From: Diploscapter coronatus
Lineage: Eukaryota > Nematoda > Chromadorea > Rhabditida > Rhabditidae
Length of the DNA: 64,000 nucleotides
Direction: 5' to 3'
Assembly: GCA_964036155.1 (NCBI GenBank)
Contig: OZ038423.1
Coordinates: 36,781,249 to 36,845,248, forward strand
The notes beneath the pieces are model-generated. The model saw only the letters and a list, made by a program, of their open reading frames with translations. It was not told where the DNA came from and made no database searches. The first letter of the stretch is position 1. Each line of letters opens with the position of its first letter. Positions 45,501-58,500 of this stretch are shown piece by piece. The translations under genes were made by a program, and so were the position numbers.

Positions 45501-48500
45501 GGGAGGCTGCTTGTAAAGCTGTTCTATGTTTATGCAGACAGAGCTGCAGGAAAGCAGAAAATAGATAAGATTGATTGGTACTTGTCAAATATCAGATCAG
45601 TAAAACTTCATTTATATAAAAAAAAAAAAAAAAAATCATCGAGTTCTAGTTATTTCAGTTGATTTTCACTTTCAATCTTTCAACTTTGAATAATACGAGG
45701 CATATTTTATGCAGAGAAGTGATGTCAAATCATCAAAACTACTGAAAATCAAGCATATTGATATCTGCCCGCAAGAACTTATTTATCTCAAGCGTTTTCC
45801 TCTTTTTTCTTTCAATATGCAACAAAGAATCTGACATTTTTATGCAGTGCAATTGAACATCTTTTTCTACCGGAAGATAAGATATTTTCGAAGAAAATTA
45901 TATCATATTTATCGGATGTAGTACTTCAGGCAAAATGAATATAGATCAGAGATATGACGATAGTCGAAGGAGCTGGATGAAGCTTAGAAGAAAAAAGAAG
46001 AGGAGTAGGGAAGGAAGGAGGAGAAAATATGGGCCATGTGTCCGAGCAGTGATATGCAGAACGGCAGAATGTGCAGGGAGGGAGGGAGGGGATAGGTAGG
46101 AGAGGCCAGGAAAAACGCAGCAGCTGATCACATACACTAATCATGAACACAAAGGGAAAGGGTTATTGTCTTGGTTTGAGTCTACAAACAAAGACAAACT
46201 AGAAAATGAAAATCATAAAAGATGAAACAATATTCTTTCTGCCCATGAAAATATTGCTTGAGCAATTCTTGCAGAACTAAGTTTCTGATGGGAAATGACG
46301 ATTTTTTGCTTTAGCTTGAAATTACAAACAAAGACAAGCGAGAAAATCAAAACAAATCTTGGATAATCAATGACCATTTCGTAAAGAAATCTGGTCGATA
46401 TGTGTCATTCTAGAGCCGTCAAATCGAGCAATGCTGCTCGTGAAAATAAAGCATCCATTCTCCATCCCCTGCGCCCAGTCCATTCGATCACTTCAACGCC
46501 GCTTCTTCCCATTAAACTCCCTACATTTTTCATCTTTTCCCGAGGATTCAGGTGAAAAATAACTTATCAGTTATTTGTCAAAAAGTTCAAGCTCGATTCT
46601 CAAGGCCATTGAGCAAATTTTAGCTGATTAGCAAAAAACTTATCAAGTAAAGACCAAACCACCAATCATTTTCACCCATTATTTACAGAAATTCGGGGAT
46701 TAACCTATTTTTGTATAGGGCACACGAATTTAACCTTTATCTCATAGAAAATCAGGTTATTCCACCCATGTAGCATTTCAGATTTTCCCTTCTAATCTAA
46801 TGCACATATCGCGGGTAGTTTTGCAAAGAGTATCGCATTCCAAATTATCGGACTGTAAAAATGGCATAAAATGATATGAATTAGCGTACCTGCAAAGCAT
46901 TGACGACGTTCTGGATTTTTGCGGAAACCTTTGCAGGTTTGAGCGGGAGGATGGCATTTTGGTAGTCCTGTCCGGTGTCGAGTCTCTCTTGCGACGAGAA
47001 TTGAGTGTTCACGTAGACTGCGTCATCAAGCACAGTGGTTTCCTGAAAATGAGTTGATTTTTCATTTCCTTTGTCTTTGATTCTGAACACTTTCTGACGA
47101 AAAGAAAAGATGAATAAGAATGTTGACAGTACAGGCAAGTTTTTTTTTTTTTCAATGCGAGACTTTTCAACGAATATTGCGCTGTATTAACTTTGAAATG
47201 AACTTCTAAAAAATATTCGAAAATCCTATTTTTTATTTCGAACCATAATATTCTTTCTTTAATTCATCATCCCTCCTCCCCCCTTTGTTTGTTGACTTTT
47301 GTCCCGCCTAGGCGCCATCGCGCAGTGCGCGGTGTGGCTTATCTTCTTCCCGGCTATTCTCTTTCCTCCCTTCTTATCAAGGCCACTCCAGGCTTGATAC
47401 TCATTTCCCCTCCTATCGTCGAATTCGGCCTCTTGTGATCCACACCCATTTATACTTGACACCCACTTCTTTCTCTTTCCCCCTACCCTCGTCTCATACT
47501 TTCCAAAAAAAGTGGGTGTAGATCACAAGAGATCATCATCTAATTGTAAATTGTCCCACCTCGATCGCAGCAGGGGAGATTCTGATTTCCTCGTCCTCAG
47601 TCACGATGATCCTGCTGTTCCTGTAGTCGATTCTGCTCGTGCGCTTCTTCGCGATCGCATCTTTGTCCGTCTGTGGAGAGGCTGTCTCTGCCTTTGCAGC
47701 TAATGCTTCCTTTTCTCGCAATTTCACCGTTTCCATGTCGCGGCGACTCTGAAAAGTTATTCTTCAAACATGAAAAACATTCTTCTCTTCACTCAATTCC
47801 GTTGCCTATCATTCATTCTTTCTATTTTCTTGAGCTATCTTCATTCATAATGAGTTTTTCGTTATCTACCACCAAGGCTCTGCAATTGCCGCATGTTCTA
47901 TAGAGAGTGGGCGACAGTCCATTTTTGTTTTCCTTCTTTTTAACGGAGAAACGGGTATAGGAGAAAAATCCTCCTGTTGACAAGAGCTTTCCGAGATTAT
48001 AAAATCTTCCTTTAATAAATTAAAAAGTTTAAAAAAAAAAAAACATTCTCCCACCTGCATATTCCTTTCATGCTTCTCGTGGACTCGTTGCAACATGGCT
48101 TCTACTGCAGGGCCACTGCTTGCGGACACACTCGAACTGCCATTCGTCACGATGCCAGAGGAAGAGGAATGGGCTGCTGAAATTCGTTCGCTAATTAATA
48201 ATCAATTATGAAATGTCAGCATCTTCTCTGTATACGAAATGAACACAACAATTAGGTGGATGAGCTGCTTATCTTTCTTCCCAAATGCAGCCTGCACAAT
48301 TTTACGACTCCTAATGAGTTAGTCACTCACTGTCTCTTTGCATAGCAATGGTCAGAAAGTGATTGCCAAATTTGATTACGCGCTTTTTTCTCGTTCACGT
48401 TGACTAAAAACACAAGAATTTCACAAGTAAATGATATTTTAGCCTTTCCCTGTCTAATACTGTTATCATTATTTTTGGCAGCTCATATAGAATCCATATG

Positions 48501-50000
48501 ACAGAAAATATTCACTCAACTAAATTTTCTGCTAATTACCTGTAGGAGTTCCCCCATTCGTATAATTTCGTCTCGGCTTTCCATTTCTATTCACCGATCC
48601 AAACAAACTGTCTTCATCTCCAGAGGACGAATCTGAAACTGTCATTTCAAGAATAAATGTGTCGGAACGTCGAAAATTTTTAAATCAACTTTCAAGTCGG
48701 ATGATTAGAGGTGAAATTGTAAAATTGCCAAACACATGAACATTTTCACCACCCTTTCCCGCCAGTGACAAAGTAGGCTGTTTGTGGCGGCAGGAAATTG
48801 ATTGAACCAGGTGGGGAAACCGGTTGCTTTACTGCTTAAATGCCACGCGAATAAAGGAAATATCCGATAATTGTGCTGCTGTTCGTGTGTGAAAAGGGAG
48901 GGAATTCGTTAGGCTCATCGACAAAATAACAAATTATCGGATTGTCGGGGTTTCATTGGAAATCATTGAAAACGAATGAGTAATCCAACTAGTCTGTCTA
49001 TTTTCATACTCCTTTTCATTTGTCATAGTCACCTTTTTTGTAAATGTCGCCATTTCTTGTGTCTATTTCTTCACTCGAATTGGTGGCATTTACCAAAAAT
49101 GGCAGAAAAGGAGAAGGAGTAATAATTCAAAATAATCGGTAAAAGTCTACTTTTCGGAAAATTCCACATCTCAATAGAATATACTTTGTTCTTTTGAATG
49201 AACTACAAGACATTCGAAGCGACACTATTTCAACTCTCCCGAAAAGTAGATCCTAGCCAAATAATCTTTTTCCCACCTGAATACTTGGGGTTTCTCGTCA
49301 CACTGGTGTTGTTTCTTCTCCTCGGCTGCACGAGACTCGGCTTCTCCTTTTTGCCAGCAGAATATTCGGCGAGTGCTTGCTGCACGGCTTCTTGGCGAAT
49401 TTCTGAAATTTGAAAATTCTCCTTTTTAACGAGTCTTTGAACTTACCCGAATGAAATCTGGGTTCCTCCCTAGTCAGACGTCGTTGCTGCCTGCGATGCG
49501 CTCGTGTGTTCGGACTCGCAGGACTCTCGGCTGCACTCGTCATTTTCTTGTTCGCTATTCCTCCTGGAAATTTAATATTTGAATTTTTAAATTCTCAATT
49601 CAGAACGAGAATTCTTTAAAGTACAGAAATATTGACACGAGACATGAAATTCGAGAATAAGAGCAAGGATTTTCGTCTCGTTGTCATTTGCAAGTTTACG
49701 ATTTACAAAAAAAAAGAGGGAAAACGTACCATTTTTTGACTGGAATGGAGCGAGCAGTTGCTGGGTCTTCTTTTCGTAGCCTTTTTGAGTGATGTCTCCT
49801 GAGATTCGTTGATTTTTGAAAAATAAATAAATACTGATTAAAATACTCATCTTTTTCAATGCATTGTACATGAAAGGCTCGTAATTTTCAGAAATTCTGA
49901 GAAAAATCGATTTACCTTCACTCAACTCGAGCTGCAACTCATCGAGTCGAATCCGTATGTCGTCGGGCAGTGAGTCGATGTCGACGCCTTCGAAAATCAT
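33517..50000 (-). CDS. DIP2: DIP2 (disco-interacting protein 2), 1636 aa, 33 exons
   Basis: DIP2 proteins carry a DMAP1-binding domain and two adenylate-forming (fatty-acyl-AMP ligase-like) domains, and act in neuron morphology and diacylglycerol control. Exons in transcript order: 50000-49916, 49798-49730, 49563-49447, 49402-49277, 48632-48540, 48176-48055, 47748-47560, 47042-46890, 40888-40698, 40474-40303, 40197-39965, 39717-39597, 39479-39311, 39066-38840, 38695-38529, 38391-38277, 38121-37879, 37648-37439, 37194-37093, 36979-36861, 36817-36715, 36568-36447, 36342-36084, 35922-35782, 35739-35656, 35561-35381, 35332-35233, 35136-34989, 34846-34727, 34615-34425, 34267-34082, 33953-33857, 33672-33517 (4911 nt, in phase). 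Landmarks: LDELQLELSEGDITQKGYEK (DMAP1-binding), GDRVALVYPNAEPLQFLAAF (first ligase domain, from about 382), APLGGIHVSETKQ, GDHIVLVF (second domain, from about 1043), CVIVAEERPR, ARTGYLGFLRQT, and the end IPLNSRGEKQR...LDPIYVAYNT. The intron after the 36715 exon is GC-AG. Confidence 0.96.
40889..42240 (-). other. DIP2 intron, no gene seen
   Basis: Intron sequence between the shared exon (ends 40888) and the alternative first exon. T-rich and AT-rich, with no supported coding or RNA feature. Confidence 0.6.
42241..43131 (-). CDS. DIP2: Alternative first coding exon of DIP2 (297 codons)
   Basis: An uninterrupted frame starts MDSASMSSGTSPSNHYAVGR and ends ILSKPGQSPDNQ at a good donor (GTAACT), phase 0. 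This fits the phase-0 acceptor at 40888 shared with exon RPKSRPLHEF. An in-frame TAA lies 9 nt before the ATG and CATTCCAG ends about 17 nt before it, so it is a true start exon behind its own leader acceptor. The product would have 1615 residues and replace the DMAP1-binding region with a Ser-rich arm containing a basic helix (KEKRIRAEQRRLALAAQ). I infer a second promoter in the 6-kb intron, giving a ligase-domain isoform with different partners. No homologue of this arm is known to me. Confidence 0.8.
43132..46889 (-). promoter_or_regulatory. DIP2 intron, likely holding the promoter of the short isoform
   Basis: Intron between the alternative exon and 46890. The leader acceptor CATTCCAG ends near 43148. 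A run of 17-18 A lies at about 45619-45636, a G-rich GGAGGGAGGGAGGGG at 46077-46091, and a hairpin ACCGGACCGTCCGGT at about 45381. No gene was found on either strand. Promoter assignment is by position only. Confidence 0.4.
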
Positions 50001-53000
50001 CGTTGACCGTCTTCTGTCGCCGTTGTCACTCGATCGTTGTCTCGTTTGTTATCTTCTCTTTGAGTTTGAATTCGATCAGAGCATCACATCAATTCGGACG
50101 AGTCTGAACAACAATAAATAAATCACGCGAAAATTACGAATTTCAAAATCCAAAAGAAAATCGAAAAATCTTACTAATCTGGTCAAAATCAAATGAAAAG
50201 AATGCACTTTTGAATGCTTAGAAAAGGAAAATTGAAAATTGAGACGGCACATGTTCAATGCAGAGGTAAGTGCCACTCAAAAATGGACTTTTCAAATTGT
50301 AAAAAAAAATTCTACAAAAATCAATCGCTTGTAAATTGGATTGTAAAAGCTAGAAAAGGTAAAATCAGCACAATTGAAAAAGGTAAAATGTCCACTTGGG
50401 AGGGTAAGTGTTAGCGATTGGATGAACTGACTCTGTCTATCTGCTTCTTTTTTGTCTCTTCAGCTGGTCTTTCTCTCTCGTCTCGTCTTTCTCTCTAGCG
50501 GTCGATAACATACACACAGACACACGCTGCTGCAGCATGGCTTGGCGGTGGTTAGGAAGGAAGGAAGGGAAAATAGGAAAATAGCAAGGAAAGAGGTCTG
50601 ACCACTCCTGGAGAGGTAGCAGAAAACAGCGGAAGAAATTGAGAAATTAAAATTAAAGAGGAAAAGAGGCCGCGCGCCGATTCCTCGGGCACTCATCAAT
50701 AGAAGAGAAGATACCTGCCATGAAAAAAGGCAAAATGAAGAAGGGAGAATGAGTCAGACGGTTTACAATTTCTGCGGAAAAACGAGAGTTTCAAAATGAT
50801 GCGATAATAATTGGAGAGATTAAAGAGGAATAGTACGTGAAAATTGCATTTCGTATTTTAAATTCACCAAAAATAGGACTGCATTATGATAGATAGAAAA
50901 CACAAACGCAAAGAAATGTGGTCAAGAATAATTTAGATAAAGGTTCACAATTATGTAGAGTACATTTTAATAGTGTAGATCGAGAAATAAGGAAGTTGTA
51001 AAGAGGTTTTATAAACAGTTCCATGAGTGTCTGTGGACCTATTCTAGGTCTTTTCCACTAGAATGAACCAGGAAAATCAGATAAGCGACCTTGTAAAATT
51101 CAATCTGACTCTCACAATTGAAAATCACTTTTCCAATCTTAATTTTTGAAAAGAATGGATAAATCTTTCCAAAAAGGGTAAAAATCATTTCTGCACTAGA
51201 CTGTATCCGAGAAGACCACTAAAAATGCACTATTGGATCGCCCTCTTGTCGCTGTTTTGTTGGGTTTCCAATTTTGAATGGGTTGCCTCTCGAAGCATAC
51301 GTGAATCGGTGTGCTGATTCTGCTGTTAGAAGAACAGAGCACCGGTCTTTGCACAGCTGTTCTTAGATAGAAGAACTACAGGAAAGAACAAAGAAGAGGA
51401 TAGGAGAAAAAGAAAAATAGAGGATGAAGCTGAAATGATAGGGTGATTGGGGATTGGCGCAATTGATGCATTTTAAAATTGTGGAAGAATGAAATTCAAG
51501 GTGTAAAGGTATAAATGAACAGCATCCATCTCCTTTCAGTCAAAAATCAGTGAAAAATAGAAAAAGCGAATTTTGCAAGAAGTCCGAATTTAAAAATAGT
51601 GTAAGGGGTGAAGTTCCAGGTGTGTGTGTGTAATTCATGAGTAGTCAAAGGTAGAAGAAGGCAGTCGAAATGCAAAGAGAATGAGTCCGAGAGTGGCCAG
51701 TCCCCAGGGCCTATTCTTTACAATTGGCAAGCCTACTACTGCTGCTTCGAGAATAGAATAGAATAGAGATGACACGGCAAAAAATGGAAATAATGCCTAT
51801 TGACCACAAATGCAGAGTGAATGCAGAAGCTGTCATATTTTGAGACACTAAAAGAACTGAAATGGAAAGAGGAAAGACGCCTCGAAACATGGCAGGCGAG
51901 AGGCGATTTTTCAACCAATCTAAAATTCATTCGAAGAATTTCCCGCTGCTGGCCTTGCCAATGCATTGCGACTGCAGCAGAAATTGCGAAATCCAATTTG
52001 AGGCACAAATCGCCTTTGTAACAAAGCAGAACGAGAGCTGAATTCGATAGAGAGTAACGGGGGAAGTAAAAATGCCTAGGGGAAATGGGGCAGAGTGACA
52101 GGGACGAGTGAATGGAAACGAGTGAGGTTGAAAAGTGAAAATTAGAAGTACATGAAGTAGAAGTTTAGGGAAAAGTATGGAGTGAAGTCAGCCTCAAAGC
52201 TAAAAGAATAGAATGCAGATTTTCCCGAGCTAACTTCACTCCAGGCGTGATAAACTCCTAAAGTGTAATAGAAATCGAAATGAAATTGAGATGAAAGTTG
52301 AAAGTTTTGAGAGGGGAATATTTGTGATTTGACAAGATGTGACATATCGGCGAGCTGGGGAGGATAAAGATAAAGATATCCGGAATAAACATAGCTGTTT
52401 GGATGGAAGGGGGCAATGCAATAGAGATGAAGAGTGGAGGGGGCCTCCAAATGACCGCTGTCCGCGTGTCTGCCCTCTCTCTCATCCATTCACTATTTCC
52501 CCTCGCAGGATGTTCTGCACTGGCAATAATCGGTTTACTCACATCTCTCCCCTCTCGTCGTATTCTCTTCCAATTCGATCGATAGAGCAGCAGCAGGGAT
52601 TAGCGATTAGGCAAATTGCACGGGATATGCAGACGGATAAAGGAGAAAGGGTTTGTACAATTCGGATTTAGATAGGCCGGTGAAAGGTCAACTTTGAAGT
52701 ATACTAATGTTTAAGAAGAATGATAAGATTCAGGATCCGTTTCAGATGAATAGTAAAATCCGAGAAGTTTTAGACAAGGTAGAAAGTTCGCAACTTTTTT
52801 GGAAGAGGAGAATGAAATTCGAGAACTTCATGGAAAGTAAATTTGTAACGCTTTCCAATTTTTCGGGGAGTAAAGCACAAGGAACTTATGAAAACCAGAA
52901 AGTAAAGCTCATCATTTTAGACTAGAAAAGGTGAAAGACCCTAACTTTATGGAGGACCATGATAGAGCTCACCGATACTTAGAAAATTTGTAGAATTTTA

Positions 53001-55517
53001 TAGAAGGTCAGCAAGTCTATCCTCAAATTGCAAACCCAACCCGAATCTCCTAAAGTCCACCTACAAATCTTCTGCTTATGCAAATTGATGGAGAATCTCC
53101 CGTTGCATCTCTGCTTGCTGCTTCAACCTCGCTCTGCCCCCTGCCCACTTTTCACTTATCTGCTTGTGTCCAAATTTCCCTTCCTCCTTCCATTCCATTT
53201 TCGGCCTTTCGCATTGCATTTGATTCATTCCCATGGCCCCTTTTCCCTTTCCTCTCTTCCCCTTTCGAATCACAAATGTCGCTAGGCTACTATCCATCAA
53301 AAACTACAATTTTATCATCTTGTTCTCATTTCAACTCGTAAAAATGGCGAGTTGCAAATTAGAAAATATACTAAATTGCTTAGAGCAGAATAGGATTAAA
53401 TCCCGTGTATTTCCTTTCTTCCGATCCTACTACTTCATCGTCTTGTCATCTTGCAATTTTCAGTTTGAATTGAAAGTTCAAAAGTCTTAAAGATGTCAGA
53501 AAGCAGTCAGCAAAAATTAATGATAAAGTAACCATACAGAACACCTAAACATTCATCTATCATTCACAAAAAAACGAGGAACTATATTTTCGTGTCTTTT
53601 GCTAACTGTAATAATGAATACAGCTGGAGGGGAATAACAAAGGCAAAGAAACAGCGATGGCTAAAAATTACGAACGGAACGGGCAAAGCAAAAAGCAGGT
53701 GTGAATGAAAAAGTTGTAGAGTAACGAGCAGAGCGAGGAGAAAGAGGAACGGCAACAGGGAAATCAGACAGGGGAAAGTTGGGTGTAAGGACGAGGGAGG
53801 CTCGTTACTTATCCAGATAAATTGCCTGTTCTAGCAGAGAGTGAAGACTAATAGGAAAGCAATATGATCAGTCGGGAGAGAAATAGAGCTACTCGACAAC
53901 TCTGCACACGTGCTGACTAACATACTAACTGCCTAGTAGTCGAGAGACATTTCCAATTAATTAAAAGTCTGATTCTGCCGGCGGAACAAATTTGCAGACA
54001 GTTTGAAACTTACAAAGCGTCATGAAAATCGGCAATGCATAAATTTCAACGTAAAAAATTCGGATAAGAGCTTTATGTATTTCTGATAACATCAAAAATT
54101 GCAACATCTCATTGAACCTGGGAATCACACGAAATTTTCTCTGCATAGACTTCTTTATGCAATTCCTCACGCTGCTTGTAATTTCCCAAACTTTCGTAAA
54201 TCATCAACCTCGCGAATCCCTCGACTGCTTTCAAGTCGTGTGGTCCTTGCCCTCGACCCGCCAGAATTCAACTACCGTCATCGAGCATCAAGGAACTCAC
54301 TACTCTTCTCGTCCTGGAATTGATTCTGAAATGGTTACAATAAGCGGAAAGTTAAAATACGAGAAGCCTCAACAAAGGATAGATACGGCACATTGCGCAC
54401 GACAATGCTTTCACAACAAATCAAACAAACTCGTCCAGTAAAATATGAATCTTCTTTTCTTCATCAAGTTATCAAAACATCAAAAACGAAGAAGAAAATG
54501 CAACTCACCAAGATTTCGAATAGATAAAATTAAAAATAATAATTGAATAAAATTACGCGATAATTATGTCTGATTAAGTTTAACTATTAAATAGGGAAAT
54601 TATTAGGAAGTTCACGAAAATGCTGTGAGACTATTTACAAGTGGCTCTAAATAACGAATTCTCGAGAAGAAAAAGGACAATATTGCTGACAGGAAGGAAG
54701 AATTTCGGATTTCGGAAGATTGGATTTCGAAATTTTGTATCGAAAAAGTAGAAGATTGGTCCCCCCAAAAACACGACAACTAATCGAGTTACAACAAGAA
54801 TCGGGTCCATTGTAAAGATTCACTGAATTCACTTTTACGTGATTGTAAAAATCATCTGCTTTCAAAAGGAGGATAACAGGAAAAAAACGAACGACTTTTA
54901 CAACAAGTGCGAATGATTTCAGGAAAACGTTGCAATGGGTCTTATCATTGAAAATTTAGGCACAAACTTTTACAATAGAATAAAATGTAGAACATAAGAA
55001 GACATCATCAAAAATCGGGATGAAATTCCTATAACCGGTGATACAGTTCAAAAACTTCAAGATAGCATTTCACAAAAATGCTTCACTTCAATAAACAAAC
55101 AAATTCTGTGAAATGCGTAAAAATTTGATAAAGTTAGAAATCGTTGTATAAAAGACTTCGAAAGTTGAGAGGGAATTGGAAACAGAAGGAAAAATAAAAA
55201 TTTGAAAAGTAAGGAAAAACGGAAGTGTTTGACTAGAATGGGCAGAAATTCAGTCGAATTCAAGTGTTGATTTGAAAGGAAGAGAATAAGAAGTCAACGG
55301 AAATGATCCCCCAGAATAGACATGAAAATCCCCGTTGCGCAAGTATGGTTCAGGATTTTGGAAATTTCGGAGAATACACAATTTTTGAAGATAAAGAGAA
55401 TGTATTTTCCAAATTTGTCTCGATTTTAACGACTCAGCAATTATCTACTAGAAGGAGTGAAAGTGTCGAGGAATGTCATAATTAAAATGATCAATTTTCT
55501 AAGCAATTTTGAATGAT
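50001..55517. promoter_or_regulatory. DIP2 5' leader/upstream region, gene-free 5.5 kb
   Basis: On the minus strand TTGTTCAG ends at 50104 and opens a 103-nt leader with a minimal ATGTGA upstream frame before the DIP2 ATG. Beyond it, up to the LIM gene stop at 55518, I see no supported gene. It holds CT/AG-rich blocks (50460-50520, 53070-53260) and AT-rich spacer. This is the natural place for the main DIP2 promoter and the 3' end of the LIM gene. Confidence 0.45.
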
Positions 55518-58500
55518 TCAACAATTGGCAGCCATTAGCCTGGCTTTGGCGCACTCGGGGCAGATCACTTCGGTGCCGTCCGTGATGAAGCCCTTGCCGA
55601 TCAGCGATGTCGAGCATTGCGCGCAGATGAAGCCTAGAAAATTCTTTTTTTTTCTAAAGATTATTTTTCTTTCGAAATTTTATCATTCAAACCTATCCTA
55701 ACGTTGGTTTTTTGTCAAAATTCAAATCAAAACTCACAATCATTGTGCCAATTTCGATCCTCGAACGAGATGAATTTCGCACCGCCGATTCCTGCAAATT
55801 TTTTGTTTCCTTTTTCAATTCGGCATTTCTGCTGCAAACAATCGAACCTGTGATGGGTTTGGTGCAGGCGCTGCATCGTTTGGCGAACATTTCCCCGTAG
55901 CAATTGGCGCAGTAGGGCTTCTCATCCTTGCTCGTGAATCGTTGCCCTGCCAGGGATGTGTTGCAGTGCGTACACACCTGGAAATACATAAAATTCAGAT
56001 GAATCAAGAGACGACTCATGACTTACAAAGCATTCCCTGTGATACGGCTCGTTCTTGTATGTAACACCGCCTGTTGTCACAACCTGTAAAAGAAAACTCA
56101 TAAACATCATGGCACAAGGTATAGACTAAATAGGATAGAGATAGGTAGGGTATGCTATCTTTCCTCATACTATTTTATCGTGCCTTATGTAAGGATGTCT
56201 TGTGATTTACAAGTCGCCACTGCAAAATTCACTTTACTTATCATGAAGCTCATAAAATGTTATTTTCCCAAATATTGCATAATCTAATACACCCTTCTTT
56301 ATTACTTTATCATTTTTCTGGACAAGGAACTCGCTAGTCTCAAGGATTATCTAATTATGCCACATGTGCAGTTGCAAAATTCATTGAATTTTCGAAGCTT
56401 TGATGGCTCTTTGAATTGTTACCTTCTTGCACTTGCTGCATCTGGTGGCGAATTTCTCCTCGTAGCACTGTGCGCAGTAGACCTCTTCATTCTTGGGGAT
56501 GAACGACTTCGTGCCGATCGGGTTTTTGCACGTCGCGCAGCAGAAACACTTGTCGTGCCACTGCTTGCCCTTGTATTCCATCTTCTTCATTCCTGAAAAA
56601 CAATCCAAATTTTATCAAAGACAATTAAAAAAAATCACAATCACGCCCTTACAAGCTCTATGTAAATATAGGGAATATGGAGAGAAGAAAACGTTCTTTT
56701 CTGCGCACAACTAAATCTAAACGCAGAAGATTCCCAAAAGATAAGGCTTGTAAGGCAGTGCAAAGGAAGTGATCATTATTTGTGCCTAGTCCTATGCATA
56801 TTCACATCGTCTCTTTATCTAGATGAGGACCTTTCCTTGAATTTTTTTTTATGTTTCCTTCCCATTTTATCTCATATTTTGTATTGTGATGATGTCTGCG
56901 CTTCTGCAGCAGCAAGAATATCCGTGTATTTAAAGTTTCGAAGGAAGGGCGCAGAAAAAGGCAAGGAAAGTGAAGAAACTAAGCAGAAAACTCTTGGGAA
57001 TACAATCCCTCGTTTTGATGTAGCGAGTCAAAGGGTGGGGATGTCATTTTGATTTTCGTAAAACATCCAAACATTTTGACAGAAAAGATACACGTGTTGC
57101 TTCAAAATGATGTTCGACCTTTAGTTTGAAACAAGAATGTTCGCTACTGCACTTTAGAAAATTCATTTCGCTTCATCTTATATTGAGAATAGAATTAAGA
57201 AAACTATGTATGAGGTAGTTCTGTAAGAAATTCAACTTTCAAAAACTCCTATCAGAAGTGTATGGTCTTTAACTTCACATTTTTTTCCTGATCAGATTTT
57301 CATAAGTATTTGATTTCTAATAGACAAAATCTTATAACTAACCAGCTCTGAAGATCTCCCCACACCCATCACACCGTGTGGCGAATGCCTGATCGTAGCA
57401 GTTCGAGCAGAAAATGCGGTCATTTTTGCTGCCAAAGGGCTGATCGACTAGGGAGATTTTGCACATGTTGCAGATGAAGCACGACTCGTGCCAGTGCTTG
57501 TCCTTGTACGAAAGATCCTGCAAATTATAATCAAATCTTTAAATAATCCAAAAGCAATAATATTTCTTATCGAAAACTTAGAATCCACAATCCCTCAAAT
57601 TCACACGCAATGCGGAATAGTCTAAGAAAGAGCCATTCCTCATCATTATCTGTATGGATTATGGGCTTGAAAATTTGCGATTTTCAACAAAAATCTTCTT
57701 TTTTATTTTAGGTAAAATTGTTTTTTGCATGAAATACAATATCAAATTCTCTGCATGTCATGCAAATGAAATTCTCATTCCAAAATATTCACAACAACAC
57801 TGCTACTAGAAAGTTTCTAGTTTTCTCTCATTTTATGTGATTTCAGAATTTCTCACCTTGCTATCGATTCCTATCGGTTTTGCACATTCATCACACTGAT
57901 TCGCAAACACATCCTCGTAACATTTGATGCAGTAGGGCTGATCTTCTCGCATTATATATCTGATAATATTAATCATTAAAAGTTGCAAGATCATGATATT
58001 TGAAATGATCAACCAAGAATCATCATAGAATTTCATGATTGATTACATAATCTTAAAATTCTCTGATCTACTCAGTTGGATTCACTCACACGAAAATCGT
58101 GAATAAATCTTCCAAATAAAAAAGTCTCATGTCGTTTTTAAGGACAAAAATTGTCCTTACCTCTGCCCGGTGAGAGATTTATCGCAATTCCAGCAGCAGA
58201 AGTGGGCGGAGTGCCAGTCCTTGTTCATGGCTTTTGTGTATTCGCCCGAGAAAATCAACTAAAACAGACCAAAATAATTATTTCCAAAACAAGAAAACTT
58301 GTGAATAAAGTCATATTGAGGTTTGTCGAAATAAAGAAAGTTTAAGGGAAGGGAGAAAGAGAAAGAGAGAAAAGAAAGGGAAGGACATGAGAGACAAATG
58401 GCCCATGAGGGAAAATGATAGAAGTTGGGAGGGGTGAGAGAAGTTCGCAACTTGGAAGAGAGGACGAAGGAAGAAAGGAGAATTCAAGGGGAATGGGAAT

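Noticed and set aside
52142..53490. Multiple overlapping frames between DIP2 and the LIM gene
   Set aside because: They overlap on both strands in skewed, low-complexity DNA, with no homology or splice structure.
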